A stretch of DNA of 64,000 nucleotides from Tabrizicola piscis. Lineage in GTDB: Bacteria > Pseudomonadota > Alphaproteobacteria > Rhodobacterales > Rhodobacteraceae. A program made the position numbers and the translations under genes. The stretch covers positions 2,214,001 to 2,278,000 of the forward strand of contig NZ_CP034328.1 of the NCBI RefSeq assembly GCF_003940805.1, written 5' to 3'. Under the pieces are notes generated by a model that made no database searches, was not told the DNA's origin, and saw nothing but the letters and a program-made list of their open reading frames with translations. This document shows, one piece after another, positions 29,955-39,133 of the stretch (the first letter of the stretch is position 1; the number at the start of each line of letters is the position of its first letter).

Positions 29955-30717
29955 CCTTGCCCTTCTGACGGACGCCGCGCGTGAGGCGGGGCGTATCGCC
30001 ATGCGCTTCTGGCGGCGGGAGCCGAAGGTTTGGGACAAGGGGGGCGAGCATGGCCCGGTGACCGAGGCGGACCTTGCGGTCAATGACATGCTGAAGCAGA
30101 TGCTTCTGGCCGCCCGACCGGATTATGGCTGGCTGTCCGAGGAAACGCCGGACAATGCTGACCGCCTGTCCAGGGATACCGTCTTTATCATCGACCCGAT
30201 CGACGGCACCCGTGCCTTTGTCGCCGGGGAAGAGACCTTTGCCCATTCCCTTGCCGTAGCCCATCGCGGCCGGGTGACGGCGGGGGTCGTGTTCCTGCCG
30301 GCGCTGGACAAGATCTATACCGCATCGGCGTCAGCCCCGCCGCTGAAGGACGGCCAGCCGATTGCCGTCAGCCGCAGGGACCGGCTGGAGGGCGCGGATA
30401 TCCTGACGACGAAGGTGAACATGACGCCCGAGAAATGGCCGGGCGGGGTGCCAGAGATCAATCGAAGCTTCCGCGCCTCGCTTGCCTATCGGCTGTGTCT
30501 GGCTGCGGAAGGGCGGCATGACGGGATGCTGACCCTGCGCGATGCATGGGAATGGGACATCGCCGCCGGGGGGCTGATTGCGGAACGTGCCGGGGCGGTA
30601 GTGACCGACCAGACTGGCGCTGCCCTGCAGTTCAACACCCCGGGCGCGCAGGCGAAGGGCGTTCTGGCCCTGCCACCGGCGCTACATGCCGAGGCCCTGC
30701 GCAGGCTGCGGGGCTGA
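29941..30717 (+). CDS. Inositol monophosphatase-family enzyme, CysQ-like
   Basis: The 258-residue protein is an IMPase-superfamily Mg2+ phosphatase. It shows GPVTEADLAVN, the LSEE metal ligands, IDPIDGTRAFVAG and the C-terminal WEWDIAAGGLIAERAGA. These fit 3'(2'),5'-bisphosphate nucleotidase (CysQ), which recycles PAP from sulfate assimilation. Inositol-1-phosphatase or histidinol-phosphatase activity cannot be excluded. The TTG start overlaps pmbA by 14 bases. A very strong inverted repeat follows the stop. Confidence 0.82.
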   Translation: MPERDLALLTDAAREAGRIAMRFWRREPKVWDKGGEHGPVTEADLAVNDMLKQMLLAARPDYGWLSEETPDNADRLSRDTVFIIDPIDGTRAFVAGEETFAHSLAVAHRGRVTAGVVFLPALDKIYTASASAPPLKDGQPIAVSRRDRLEGADILTTKVNMTPEKWPGGVPEINRSFRASLAYRLCLAAEGRHDGMLTLRDAWEWDIAAGGLIAERAGAVVTDQTGAALQFNTPGAQAKGVLALPPALHAEALRRLRG

Positions 30718-30724
30718 TCCGACG

Positions 30725-30786
30725 CGCCCCGGACTTGATCCGGGGCCTCGTCCTGCACCCCGAGGCCCCGGATCAAGTCCGGGGCG
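30725..30786. repeat. 26-bp perfect inverted repeat between convergent genes
   Basis: Arms at 30725-30750 and 30761-30786 are exact reverse complements over 26 bases and enclose a ten-base loop. The core CCCCGGACTTGATCCGGGG is itself almost palindromic, so each arm can also fold alone. It sits between the phosphatase stop and the convergent helicase stop and probably acts as a bidirectional terminator. The core word is of the kind seen as a dispersed palindromic repeat in alphaproteobacterial genomes. Confidence 0.8.
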
Positions 30787-30800
30787 GGGTTGTGGTTTCC

Positions 30801-33128
30801 TTAGCGTTTTGGCCCTTTTGGCGGCACGAAGCGCTTGGAGGTGTCCTTGGCATCCGCCTTCGGCTTTGCGGGCCGAGGGGCGGCTTTGTCAAAGGGCTTC
30901 TTGCCGCCGGCAGCGTGGCTTTTGAACCCCCCTGCCTTCGGTGGGCCTTCACGCTTTACGAAAGGGCGCGCGTCGTCGCCTTTCGGGGCGTAGGGCTTGC
31001 GGGCCGGGCGGTCGCTGTCATCGCGCGGTTTGAAGCTGTCTTCGCGGGGCTTGTAGCCTTCGGCCTTGGGCTTGTAGCCGGTGCCAGTGGCGGCATGGCT
31101 TTTGTAGCCTTCCGCACGCGCCGGTTTCCCGGCAGGTCCGCCCTGGCTTTTGTAGCCGGCCGAACGGGGCGCGGATTTCTGGTCGGGCGACCAGCGGGGT
31201 TTCTTGGCGGCGTCATCGCCGCTGGCCGGACGCGCGGCGCGGTCCGGATCATAGGGCGCGCGGGCCGGGCGCGGGCTATCTTCGCGCTTGGCGTAGGGCT
31301 TCGGCTTGTCCTGCCAGTCTGGTTTTGAATAGGCGGGTTTGGCATAGGCCGGTTTCGCAGCCGCCGCCGGGCGGGGGCTGTCTTCCCGTTTCACATAGGG
31401 CTTTTTCGCCGGTTCCGCGCGCACGGGTGCGTCGTCATCCTCAACCACGCGCGGCGGTTTCGGAGTGTAGGCGGGCTTTTCCCGGCGCGGTTCGCTGCGT
31501 TCGGGCCGTTCGAACTTGGCCGAGGGCGCGCGGGGGCGATCAAGGTCAGGTTCCCCCTCGATGCGTTGCATCAGGAGGTCACGGTCAAGTTCCACCGAAG
31601 CACCGAACTTGTCGGCGAGCGGGGCTGCGATCTGGACGAAGGTTTCATCCTCACGCACGCGGATCGCACCGATGCCGTCCTTGCCGATGCCGCCGGCGTC
31701 ACAGATCTTCGGCAGCAGCCAGCGCGCCTCGGCCCGGCCAGCGCGGCCTACGGACAGACGGAACCAGACCGAAGGCCCGAACTCGCCCCGTTCACGCGGG
31801 GCTGAGGGCGGCGGGGTCGGGCCGTCGGTCGACAGAACCTCGGGGGCCGAGCGGCCTTCGCGCCACAGCCGAACGAAAGCGGCGGCGATGGCTTCGGGGC
31901 CGACCTGTTCCAGAAGGGCGCCTGCAATCCCCGCCTCGTCGCCGATGGGGGCAGACAGGGTTGGGTGTTCCAGAATGCGCATGTCATCCTTGGCCTGAAC
32001 CTCATCCGCGCCGGGGGCTGAACCCCATTCCGCGGTGACCTTTGCGCCTTGCAGCAGGCGCTGGGCCTTCTTGAATTCCGCCGGGGTCACGATAAGCGCC
32101 GAGACCCCCTTTTTCCCGGCCCGACCGGTCCGTCCCGACCGGTGCAGCAGGATTTCCGAATTCGAGGGCAGGTCGGCATGGATCACCAGTTCCAGGCCCG
32201 GCAGGTCGATGCCGCGTGCAGCCACATCGGTGGCAATACACACGCGCGCCCGGCCATCGCGAAGCGCCTGCAGCGCGTGGGTGCGTTCCTGCTGGGAAAG
32301 CTCACCCGACAGGGCCACGACCTGAAAGCCGCGGTTGCCCATGCGGGCCATCAGGTGGTTCACGTTCACCCGCGTCTTGCAGAACACGATTGCGGTTTGC
32401 GATTCGTAGAAGCGCAGGATGTTGAAGATCGCGTGTTCCCGGTCGCGCACGGCAACGCTGATCGCGCGGTATTCGATGTCGACGTGCTGCCGCGCCTCAC
32501 CCTGCGCCTGAATGCGCAGCGCGTCCTTCTGGAAGGTTCCGGCCAGCTTTTCGATCTCTTTCGGCACTGTGGCCGAGAACATCAGTGTGCGGCGGTCTTC
32601 CGGGGCGGCGGCAAGGATGAATTCCAGATCCTCGGCAAAGCCAAGGTCCAGCATCTCATCGGCTTCGTCCAGAACGGCGGCGCGCAGGCCGGAAAGGTCA
32701 AGGCTGCGGCGTTCGATGTGGTCGCGCAAGCGGCCGGGCGTGCCGACGACGATATGCGCCCCACGTTCAAGCGCGCGCTTTTCGGTGCGGTAGTCCATGC
32801 CGCCCACGCAGGTGGCGATCTTTGCCCCGGCGCCAGCGTAGAGCCACTCCAGTTCGCGAGCGACCTGTAGGGCAAGTTCCCGGGTCGGGGCGATGATCAG
32901 CGCCAAGGGCTGATCGGCGTACAACAGCCGGTCCTGCCCGGCCAGAATTTCCGGCGCAATCGCCAGACCAAAGGCCACGGTCTTGCCCGATCCGGTCTGC
33001 GCCGAAACCAGCATGTCGCGCCCGGCGACGCCTTCGGCCAGCACAGCTGCCTGCACGGCGGTCAGGACTTCATAGCCCTTGCCTGCCAAAGCCTGCGCCA
33101 ATGGCGCGGCCACGTTTGTCATCGTCAT
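30801..33128 (-). CDS. DEAD/DEAH-box RNA helicase with long basic C-terminal tail
   Basis: The 775-residue protein has the full helicase core: Q motif region, AQTGSGKT (motif I), PTRELALQV (Ia), DEADEML (II), SAT (III) and HRSGRTGRAGKKG (VI). A DbpA/CsdA-like RNA-binding domain follows (VWFRLSVGRAGRAEARWLLPKICDAGG, then FVQIAAPLADKF). The last 200 or so residues are low complexity, rich in K, P, A, R and Y with repeated GYK and KPREDS-type units, as in cold-shock helicases involved in ribosome assembly. ATGs at 33128 and 33122 are both possible; GGAAAG lies upstream. Confidence 0.88.
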   Translation of the reverse strand: MTMTNVAAPLAQALAGKGYEVLTAVQAAVLAEGVAGRDMLVSAQTGSGKTVAFGLAIAPEILAGQDRLLYADQPLALIIAPTRELALQVARELEWLYAGAGAKIATCVGGMDYRTEKRALERGAHIVVGTPGRLRDHIERRSLDLSGLRAAVLDEADEMLDLGFAEDLEFILAAAPEDRRTLMFSATVPKEIEKLAGTFQKDALRIQAQGEARQHVDIEYRAISVAVRDREHAIFNILRFYESQTAIVFCKTRVNVNHLMARMGNRGFQVVALSGELSQQERTHALQALRDGRARVCIATDVAARGIDLPGLELVIHADLPSNSEILLHRSGRTGRAGKKGVSALIVTPAEFKKAQRLLQGAKVTAEWGSAPGADEVQAKDDMRILEHPTLSAPIGDEAGIAGALLEQVGPEAIAAAFVRLWREGRSAPEVLSTDGPTPPPSAPRERGEFGPSVWFRLSVGRAGRAEARWLLPKICDAGGIGKDGIGAIRVREDETFVQIAAPLADKFGASVELDRDLLMQRIEGEPDLDRPRAPSAKFERPERSEPRREKPAYTPKPPRVVEDDDAPVRAEPAKKPYVKREDSPRPAAAAKPAYAKPAYSKPDWQDKPKPYAKREDSPRPARAPYDPDRAARPASGDDAAKKPRWSPDQKSAPRSAGYKSQGGPAGKPARAEGYKSHAATGTGYKPKAEGYKPREDSFKPRDDSDRPARKPYAPKGDDARPFVKREGPPKAGGFKSHAAGGKKPFDKAAPRPAKPKADAKDTSKRFVPPKGPKR

Positions 33129-33322
33129 GGATGTCTTTCCAAAGGGGGGTGCGTTGTTTGCACCCGATAAGCCAAACGGCCTATGCACCTTTGGCGCGGA
33201 CCCCCTCGTCCGCGACCTGGAATCTTGGCCGTGCGGTGCCACTATCTGAAAGGACCGGCGCTGTATAGGGCAGGGCAGTGAAAATCCGCTGACGTGGGTG
33301 GTTGACCCAGAGCTGACCGTCG

Positions 33323-34179
33323 TCAGCTTTGGGTTTCCGTGCCGGCCCGCCCGGTGGCGCCGAGGTTTTGGATGACGGCCCTTGTCGCTTCGCAGATCGG
33401 GCCTTCGGTTTCCTTGAGGATGGCAATCCGGTCAAAGCGATCAGGGTCGGCGGCGATGGCCTTGCGCAGGGCGGTGCCGAAGGCCATGCGCAATTCGGTG
33501 CCGATGTTGAATTTGGCGATTCGGGATGTTGCAGCCAGAGTGCGGCGCTGTTCTGCGGGAACGCCGGAACCCCCATGGATCACCAGCGCAACGGTGGTCA
33601 GCGCCTCGATCGCGCGCAGGCGGTCAAGGTCCAGCCCCGCGCCGGGTCCCTGCTGCAAGTGCAGGTTGCCGATAGAGATCGCCATGGCATCCACGCCCGT
33701 CTCGCGCGCGAAGCGGGCGGCCTCCATGGGGTCGGTCCCGGCCGAGGCGGCCCCCCGGCATAACCGACAAAGCCGATCTCACCCTCGCAGGATGCCCCGG
33801 CCGAATGCGCCAGTTCCGCGATGGCGGCAGTTTGGTCGATGTTCTGCTGCAGGGGCAGCTTTGATCCGTCGAACATCAGCGACGTGAAGCCTGCGTCCAG
33901 CGCCATGCGGCAATCGTCCAGCGAAGTGCCGTGGTCAAGATGGGCCACGACCGGCACGCTGGCGCCTTCGGCCAGATGGCGGAACATCTGGCCAAGGATT
34001 GGCAGCGGAGTGTGCTCCCTGCACCCCGGCCCGGCCTGAAGGATGATCGGCGCGCGCTCGGCCTCGGCGGCGGCGACATAGGCGCGCATGTCTTCCCAGC
34101 CCAGACAGACCAGCCCCGGCACGGCATAGCCGCCCTTCAAGGCCGGTTGCAGCACATCGCGCAGGGTGACGAGGGTCAT
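33323..34179 (-). pseudogene. iolJ: Class II aldolase IolJ-like, frameshifted
   Basis: The position next to iolB, iolC and iolD suggests 2-deoxy-5-keto-gluconate-6-phosphate aldolase (IolJ), the last committed step of inositol breakdown. The class II zinc motif HLDHGTSLDDC and the EGEIGFVGY block lie in the first frame (34179 to about 33757). The second zinc ligand HGGSGVP and the phosphate site KFNIGTELR lie in another frame down to 33323. Frames switch at six C on the plus strand (33751-33756). One extra G in the gene restores YAGGAASAGTDPMEAARFARETG. Start and stop are otherwise intact, so a sequencing error is likely. Confidence 0.82.
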
Positions 34180-35015
34180 TTGAACTTGGCCACCATATCC
34201 ATGATGCCGGGGATGGTGTGCAGTTGCGCGGCATGGGTGGGCTGGAAGTACTGCTTCAGGCTGCGCTGGCTTTGGCCGCCAAGGATGGTGAAATAATACA
34301 TCTCATACCCCGGCAGGACGCAGCAGGGGTGATAGCCCTTGTCGATCAGAACGGTGGACCGGTTCATGATGTGATAGGCGTCGCCCGGTTCATTATCCAG
34401 CCGCTGCAGCATCTGCAGGCCCGAGCCATAGTCGGGCTTGAAACGGAAGTTGTAGCACTCGTCATGACGCGTCTCATCCGGCAGGCGGTCGGTGTCGTGC
34501 TTGTGGCTGGGGAACCCCGACCAGCCACCTGCGCCGACGGTGAAAAGCTCGCTCACCAGCAGGCGGCCGACGCGGTCATGGTAGGCGGCACCCAGGATAT
34601 GCTTGATCTTGCGGTGGGTTTTCGTGTCGTCCGACCCGTATTGCACCTTGTCGATATCGGCGGCCCGCACGGCGAAGGGGCGCAGGGTTTCGTGGAACTT
34701 CGCCCCGGCGATGAAGATTTCCGTGTCGGTCAGGGCCGTGATCCGCGCGCCAGAGTCTTGCGGGACATAGACGCCCTCAGGCTCGCCATCCCAGACATCA
34801 ACGCCCCGGTTGCCGATCTGCGCGAAGGTCTCGCCCGCCGTTTCCACCGTCACCGTCCCGGTGGCGGGGACGACGCAGGTTTCATAGCCGGGGGTGCGGT
34901 AGTCGAAGGTTTGGCCCGCCGCGAGGGTGACGATGTTGAAGTAGACCAGCGGCACAAGCGCATTGTCCATGTCGACGATGGCGCGGTTGTGGTTGTCGTG
35001 CGAGGCGATATGCAT
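34176..35015 (-). CDS. iolB: 5-deoxy-glucuronate isomerase IolB
   Basis: IolB isomerises 5-deoxy-glucuronate to 2-deoxy-5-keto-gluconate in myo-inositol catabolism. The 279-residue protein is a bicupin. The C-terminal cupin shows FPSHKHDTDRLPDETRHDECYNFRFKP with histidine/glutamate metal ligands and GYHPCCVLPGYEMYYFTILGG, both family signatures. The stop overlaps the aldolase start by four bases, and 23 bases separate it from iolC upstream, giving an operon iolD-iolC-iolB-iolJ on the minus strand. Confidence 0.93.
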   Translation of the reverse strand: MHIASHDNHNRAIVDMDNALVPLVYFNIVTLAAGQTFDYRTPGYETCVVPATGTVTVETAGETFAQIGNRGVDVWDGEPEGVYVPQDSGARITALTDTEIFIAGAKFHETLRPFAVRAADIDKVQYGSDDTKTHRKIKHILGAAYHDRVGRLLVSELFTVGAGGWSGFPSHKHDTDRLPDETRHDECYNFRFKPDYGSGLQMLQRLDNEPGDAYHIMNRSTVLIDKGYHPCCVLPGYEMYYFTILGGQSQRSLKQYFQPTHAAQLHTIPGIMDMVAKFK

Positions 35016-35038
35016 GGGGATCTCTCTATGCGGCAGAG

Positions 35039-36016
35039 CTATTTGGTCGGGCTTGGGTGCTGGCCAAGGAAGGCGTCAAGTTCGGCGATGGTAGGCATGG
35101 CGGGGGCGCAGCCGATGCGGGCCACGACCATCGCGGCAGCGGCGGACCCGCGCAGGACGGCGTCCTTGACCGGAAGGCCAGCCGCCAGCCCGGCGATGAA
35201 GGCGCCCAGAAAGCTGTCACCCGCGCCGGTGGGTTTCAGGGCCTTGGTCGGGAAGATGCCGGTGGCAAACTCACCCTCTCGGGTGATCGTGACCGCGCCC
35301 TTTTCGCCCATCTTGTAGACGACGATCTGCGCCCCATCCGCAATCAGGCTACGCGCCTTTGCAAGGCCCAGATCGGGGTGCCCGGCCATGAAGCCAAACT
35401 CGACATCATTGCCGACAATCACATCACACATCGCCCCAGCGCGCGAATAGACATCGGCGGCCACCGCGGGTGAGGGCCAGGAATAGGGCCGGTAATCCAC
35501 ATCGAAGATCAGGGGCAGACCGGCGGCGCGGGCCAGATGGAAGGCGCGGAAGGCGGCAGAGCGCGAAGGTTCGGCGGCAAGGACGGTGCCGGTGGTGATG
35601 AGGGCGGAGAAGGCGGTGTAATCCACGGCCTCGACGTCCGTCTCCGTCATCGCAAAGTCAGCGGCGTTGTTGCGGTAGATCACCGATTGGCAGTTTTCCA
35701 GCCGCGTTTCGACCACGGCAAGCGAGTTGCGCGCTTCACCCGCCACAGGGCGCACATGGGTGCGGTTGATGCCATAGGCGTCGAGCTGGTTCAGGCAAAA
35801 GCGGCCAACCGCATCGTCAGAGACACAGGTCACCAGCGCCGCCTTGCACCCCTGCCGCGTCAGGGCCACTGCGATGTTGGCCGACGATCCGCCAAGCGCC
35901 GTGGTGAACTGCGTGGCATCCTCTACGCTCGTGCCGGGGGGGTCGGCGTACAGGTCCATCCCCGCGCGGCCGATGACCAGAAAGTTCCGCCCGGCAAGGC
36001 GCGCAAGGTTGGCCAT
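35039..36016 (-). CDS. iolC: 5-dehydro-2-deoxygluconokinase IolC (PfkB family)
   Basis: IolC phosphorylates 2-deoxy-5-keto-gluconate. The 325-residue PfkB-fold kinase has the N-terminal GGSSANIAVALTRQG, the FDVDYRPYSW block found in IolC proteins and the ATP/anion-hole motif TGAGDSF with its catalytic Asp (GAGDSF at residues 264-269). The start shares one base with the iolD stop (TGATG), which implies translational coupling. Confidence 0.92.
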   Translation of the reverse strand: MANLARLAGRNFLVIGRAGMDLYADPPGTSVEDATQFTTALGGSSANIAVALTRQGCKAALVTCVSDDAVGRFCLNQLDAYGINRTHVRPVAGEARNSLAVVETRLENCQSVIYRNNAADFAMTETDVEAVDYTAFSALITTGTVLAAEPSRSAAFRAFHLARAAGLPLIFDVDYRPYSWPSPAVAADVYSRAGAMCDVIVGNDVEFGFMAGHPDLGLAKARSLIADGAQIVVYKMGEKGAVTITREGEFATGIFPTKALKPTGAGDSFLGAFIAGLAAGLPVKDAVLRGSAAAAMVVARIGCAPAMPTIAELDAFLGQHPSPTK

Positions 36017-37887
36017 CAGACGCCCCGCCTTTGGCCGGCGCGGCCGCCCTCAACCTCAACATGCTTGGCGCGGACGCTTTCGCTGGCCGAGACCTCGGCC
36101 GTGCCGATCTCCCACCAGGCGTGGCCTTGGGTGGTCCAGCCTTCATAGGGGTCAACCTGCATCACGATGACGCTGGTCTTGGTTGCAGCCTTCGCGCGCT
36201 GGAAGGCTTCGGCCAGTTCGGCGGGGTTGGCCACGGTTTCGGCATTGGCCCCCATCGCGCGGGCGTGGGCTTCGAAATCCACGGTGAAGGGGTCGGGGAC
36301 CGTGGGGCAATCCTTGATCAGGTTGTTGAAGCTGGCCTGCCCGGTGTTGTTCTGCAGCTTGTTGATGACGGCAAAGCCGCCGTTGTCCAGCACGAGCACG
36401 ATCAGCTTCTTGGCCGTCAGGACCGAGGAATAGATGTCCGAGTTCATCAGAAGGTAGCTGCCGTCGCCGACGAAAACGATCGTGTCGCGGTCGGCCTCCT
36501 TTTCGGTTTGGGCGATCCGGGCGCCCCAGCCGCCTGCGATTTCGTAGCCCATGCAGGAAAAGCCGAATTCGACATCCACCGTGCCGATGCCAAGGGTGCG
36601 CCAGTTGGCGGTCACCTCGGCGGGCAGGCCGCCTGCCGCCGTCACCACCCTGTCACGCGGATGGCACAGCGCGTTCACCACGCCGATGGCTTGGGCGTAG
36701 GAGTTGGGGCGGTTGCCGTGGGCTACGTTTGTGGCGACGTATGTGTCCCAGATCTTGCGCTCGGCTTGGGCCTTGGTGACCCAGTCTGAGGGCGCTTGGT
36801 GACCGTTGAGAGCGGCCTCCAAAGCCAGCAGTCCCAGCTTGGCATCGCCCACCACGGCCAGCGACTGATGTTTGGCCGCATCATGGCGGCCTGCGTTCAG
36901 GCCGATCAGCCGGGCGTCCGGGGCAAAGACGGTCCATGACCCCGTGGTGAAATCCTGCAGTCGCGTGCCGACGGCCAGCACGACATCTGCCGCTCCGGCG
37001 ATGGTGTTGGCGCTGTCTGATCCAGTCACGCCAAGGGGGCCGATGTTCAGGGGATGGTCTGCAAGCAGGTTCGCCCGCCCTGCGATGGTTTCCACCACCG
37101 GAATCCCATGCGTCTCGGCAAATGCGGTCAGTTCGGCCACGGCGCCGGAATACTGGACACCGCCGCCTGCCACGATGACCGGGCGCTGCGCCGTGCGGAG
37201 GAGAGCGGCGGCCTCGGCAATCTCGGCCATGTCGGGGGATTGGCGGCGGATGCGGTGGACGCGCTTGGCGAAGAAGGCGGCGGGGTAGTCGTAGGCCCAG
37301 CCTTGCAGGTCTTGCGGCAGGCCGATGAAGGCCGGGCCGCAATCGGCGGGGTCCAGCAATGTGGCCAGTGCGGCTGGCAGCGATTGCAGGATCTGCGCGG
37401 GGTGGGTGATGCGGTCCCAGTAGCGGCTAACGGGTTTGAAGGCGTCGTTGAGGCCCAGTGAGGGGTTCCCGAAATGCTCCAGCTGCTGCAGCACCGGGTC
37501 GGGCAGGCGGGTCAGGAAGGTATCACCGCACAGCATCAGCATCGGCAGGCGGTTGGCATGGGCCAAGGCCGCAGCGGTCAGCAGGTTCGCCGTCCCCGGC
37601 CCGGCGCTGGCGGTGCAGAACATGAACCGGCGGCGCAGGTGGTACTTGGCATAGGCGGCGGCGGCAAAGCCCATGCTTTGTTCGTTCTGGCCCCGGTAGA
37701 GCGGCAGGTCGTCCCGCACGGGATACAGCGCCTCACCCAGGCAGGGCACGTTGCCGTGGCCGAAAATCCCGAAGCCGCCACCGCAGATGCGGGTTTCAAC
37801 TCCGTCAATCTCGATGAACTGGTTCATCAGCCAGCGCACGATGGCCTGCGCCACGGTCAGCCTGAGGCTGTCGCCCGGTCTGGTCAT
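36016..37887 (-). CDS. iolD: 3D-(3,5/4)-trihydroxycyclohexane-1,2-dione hydrolase IolD
   Basis: IolD is the thiamine-diphosphate enzyme that opens the ring of the dione formed from inosose. The 623-residue chain has a PYR domain with catalytic Glu in YRGQNEQSMGF. A central domain follows, then a PP domain with the TPP/Mg2+ motif GDGSYLLMNSDIYSSVLTAKKLIVLVLDNGGF. The end AWWEIGTAEVS is typical. GGGAGGG lies before the ATG at 37887. It is first in the minus-strand iol operon, with a LacI-type operator overlapping the predicted -35 box. Confidence 0.93.
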   Translation of the reverse strand: MTRPGDSLRLTVAQAIVRWLMNQFIEIDGVETRICGGGFGIFGHGNVPCLGEALYPVRDDLPLYRGQNEQSMGFAAAAYAKYHLRRRFMFCTASAGPGTANLLTAAALAHANRLPMLMLCGDTFLTRLPDPVLQQLEHFGNPSLGLNDAFKPVSRYWDRITHPAQILQSLPAALATLLDPADCGPAFIGLPQDLQGWAYDYPAAFFAKRVHRIRRQSPDMAEIAEAAALLRTAQRPVIVAGGGVQYSGAVAELTAFAETHGIPVVETIAGRANLLADHPLNIGPLGVTGSDSANTIAGAADVVLAVGTRLQDFTTGSWTVFAPDARLIGLNAGRHDAAKHQSLAVVGDAKLGLLALEAALNGHQAPSDWVTKAQAERKIWDTYVATNVAHGNRPNSYAQAIGVVNALCHPRDRVVTAAGGLPAEVTANWRTLGIGTVDVEFGFSCMGYEIAGGWGARIAQTEKEADRDTIVFVGDGSYLLMNSDIYSSVLTAKKLIVLVLDNGGFAVINKLQNNTGQASFNNLIKDCPTVPDPFTVDFEAHARAMGANAETVANPAELAEAFQRAKAATKTSVIVMQVDPYEGWTTQGHAWWEIGTAEVSASESVRAKHVEVEGGRAGQRRGV

Positions 37888-37943
37888 GTCAATTCCCTCC
37901 CCGTCGCGAAGCCTCAAACGGGACTTGCGCGGCTTGAGGAGGG

Positions 37944-37971
37944 AGGATACATCTTTTGCAACCGGTTGCAA
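37944..37971 (-). promoter_or_regulatory. iolD promoter with LacI-type operator
   Basis: TTGCAACCGGTTGCAA (37956-37971) is a perfect 16-base palindrome of LacI/GalR style with the central CG. On the minus strand its TTGCAA serves as a -35 box, spaced 16 bases from TATCCT (37944-37949), a plausible -10 box for iolD. The site also lies 28 bases upstream of the divergent plus-strand Gfo/Idh start, so one repressor could control both operons. A near copy lies upstream of the local lacI gene (42321). Confidence 0.75.
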
Positions 37972-37998
37972 TACCGGCCGCAGGCGGGAGGGCTTCCA

Positions 37999-39126
37999 GT
38001 GGCAAAGCGAGCAGGACCCATCGGGATCGGGCTGGTCGGCGGCGGCTATATGGGCAAGGCGCATGCGGTGGCCCTGGCCGCTGTTGGTGCGGTGTTTGAC
38101 ACGGCCCTGCGGCCCCGACTGGAGATGATCGCCGCCACCAGCACCGAGTCTGCCGAACGCTACCGCACCGCCTATGGCTTTGCCCGCGCGACGGCGGATT
38201 GGCGTGATCTGGTGGCCGATCCAATGGTTGAGGCGGTGGTCATCGCCTCACCCCAGTCTACCCATCGGGCCATTGCCGAAGCGGCCTTTGCCGCAGGCAA
38301 GCCGGTGTTCTGCGAAAAGCCGCTGGGTGCATCGCTGGAAGATGCGAGGGCGATGGTTGCGGCGGCCGAAGCGTCGGGTTTGCCGAACATGATCGGCTTC
38401 AACTATGTCCGCACCCCTGCAACCCAGTTCGTGCGGCAACTATTGGCCGAAGGCGCGATTGGCGACCTGACATGGTTCCGCGGCGAACATACCGAGGATT
38501 TTCTGGCCGACCCGTCCTTGCCCGCCACATGGCGCACCACGGGCCGTGCGAATGGCTGCATGGGCGATCTTGCCCCACATCCGATCAACTGCCTGCTGGC
38601 GCTGATGGGGCCGGTGGAAGAACTTTCCGCGCGGATTGAAACCGTCCACGCCACCCGCCCCGGCCCTAACGGCCCCGCCCCGGTGACCAACGACGATCAG
38701 GCGCAACTGATGCTGCGCTTCGCCAGCGGGGTGATGGGCCACCTGTTCATCAGCCGCGTCGCCACGGGGCGCAAGATGGGCTATGCCTATGAAATCCATG
38801 GTACAAAGGGCAGTATCCGGTTCGATCAGGAAGATCAGAACGCCGTCCACCTGTACCGCGCCGAAGGGCCCGAGGCGACGCGCGGCTTTACCCGCATCCT
38901 GACCGGCCCGGCGCATCCGAACTATGCCGCCTTCTGCCAAGGCCCCGGTCATGGCACCGGCTATCAGGACCAGATCATCATCGAAGCGCGGGATTTCCTG
39001 CAGGCTATCGCCACGGGCAAGCCCGTCTGGCCCACCTTCCGCGACGGTCTGGCCGTCAGCCAGATCATCGACACAGCCTTCAAGGCATCGGACGACGGCC
39101 GCTGGCACGCCGTCCCCCAAACGTGA
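37999..39126 (+). CDS. Gfo/Idh/MocA family oxidoreductase (1 of 6)
   Basis: The 375-residue NAD(P)-dependent dehydrogenase has an N-terminal Rossmann motif GLVGGGYMGKAHA at about residue 13 and the family motif FCEKPLG with the catalytic lysine. LAPHPINCLLALMG supplies the His near the active site. It starts at GTG 37999 with GGGAGGG six bases upstream. It is divergent from iolD and in operon with an IolE/MocC-like isomerase, so an inositol or inosose dehydrogenase role (IolG-like) is likely but not proven. Confidence 0.85.
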   Translation: MAKRAGPIGIGLVGGGYMGKAHAVALAAVGAVFDTALRPRLEMIAATSTESAERYRTAYGFARATADWRDLVADPMVEAVVIASPQSTHRAIAEAAFAAGKPVFCEKPLGASLEDARAMVAAAEASGLPNMIGFNYVRTPATQFVRQLLAEGAIGDLTWFRGEHTEDFLADPSLPATWRTTGRANGCMGDLAPHPINCLLALMGPVEELSARIETVHATRPGPNGPAPVTNDDQAQLMLRFASGVMGHLFISRVATGRKMGYAYEIHGTKGSIRFDQEDQNAVHLYRAEGPEATRGFTRILTGPAHPNYAAFCQGPGHGTGYQDQIIIEARDFLQAIATGKPVWPTFRDGLAVSQIIDTAFKASDDGRWHAVPQT

Positions 39127-39133
39127 GGATCAA

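Noticed and set aside
33323..34179. Two adjacent genes instead of one frameshifted aldolase
   Set aside because: The two halves each carry complementary class II aldolase motifs in the right order, and one added base joins them at the family length.
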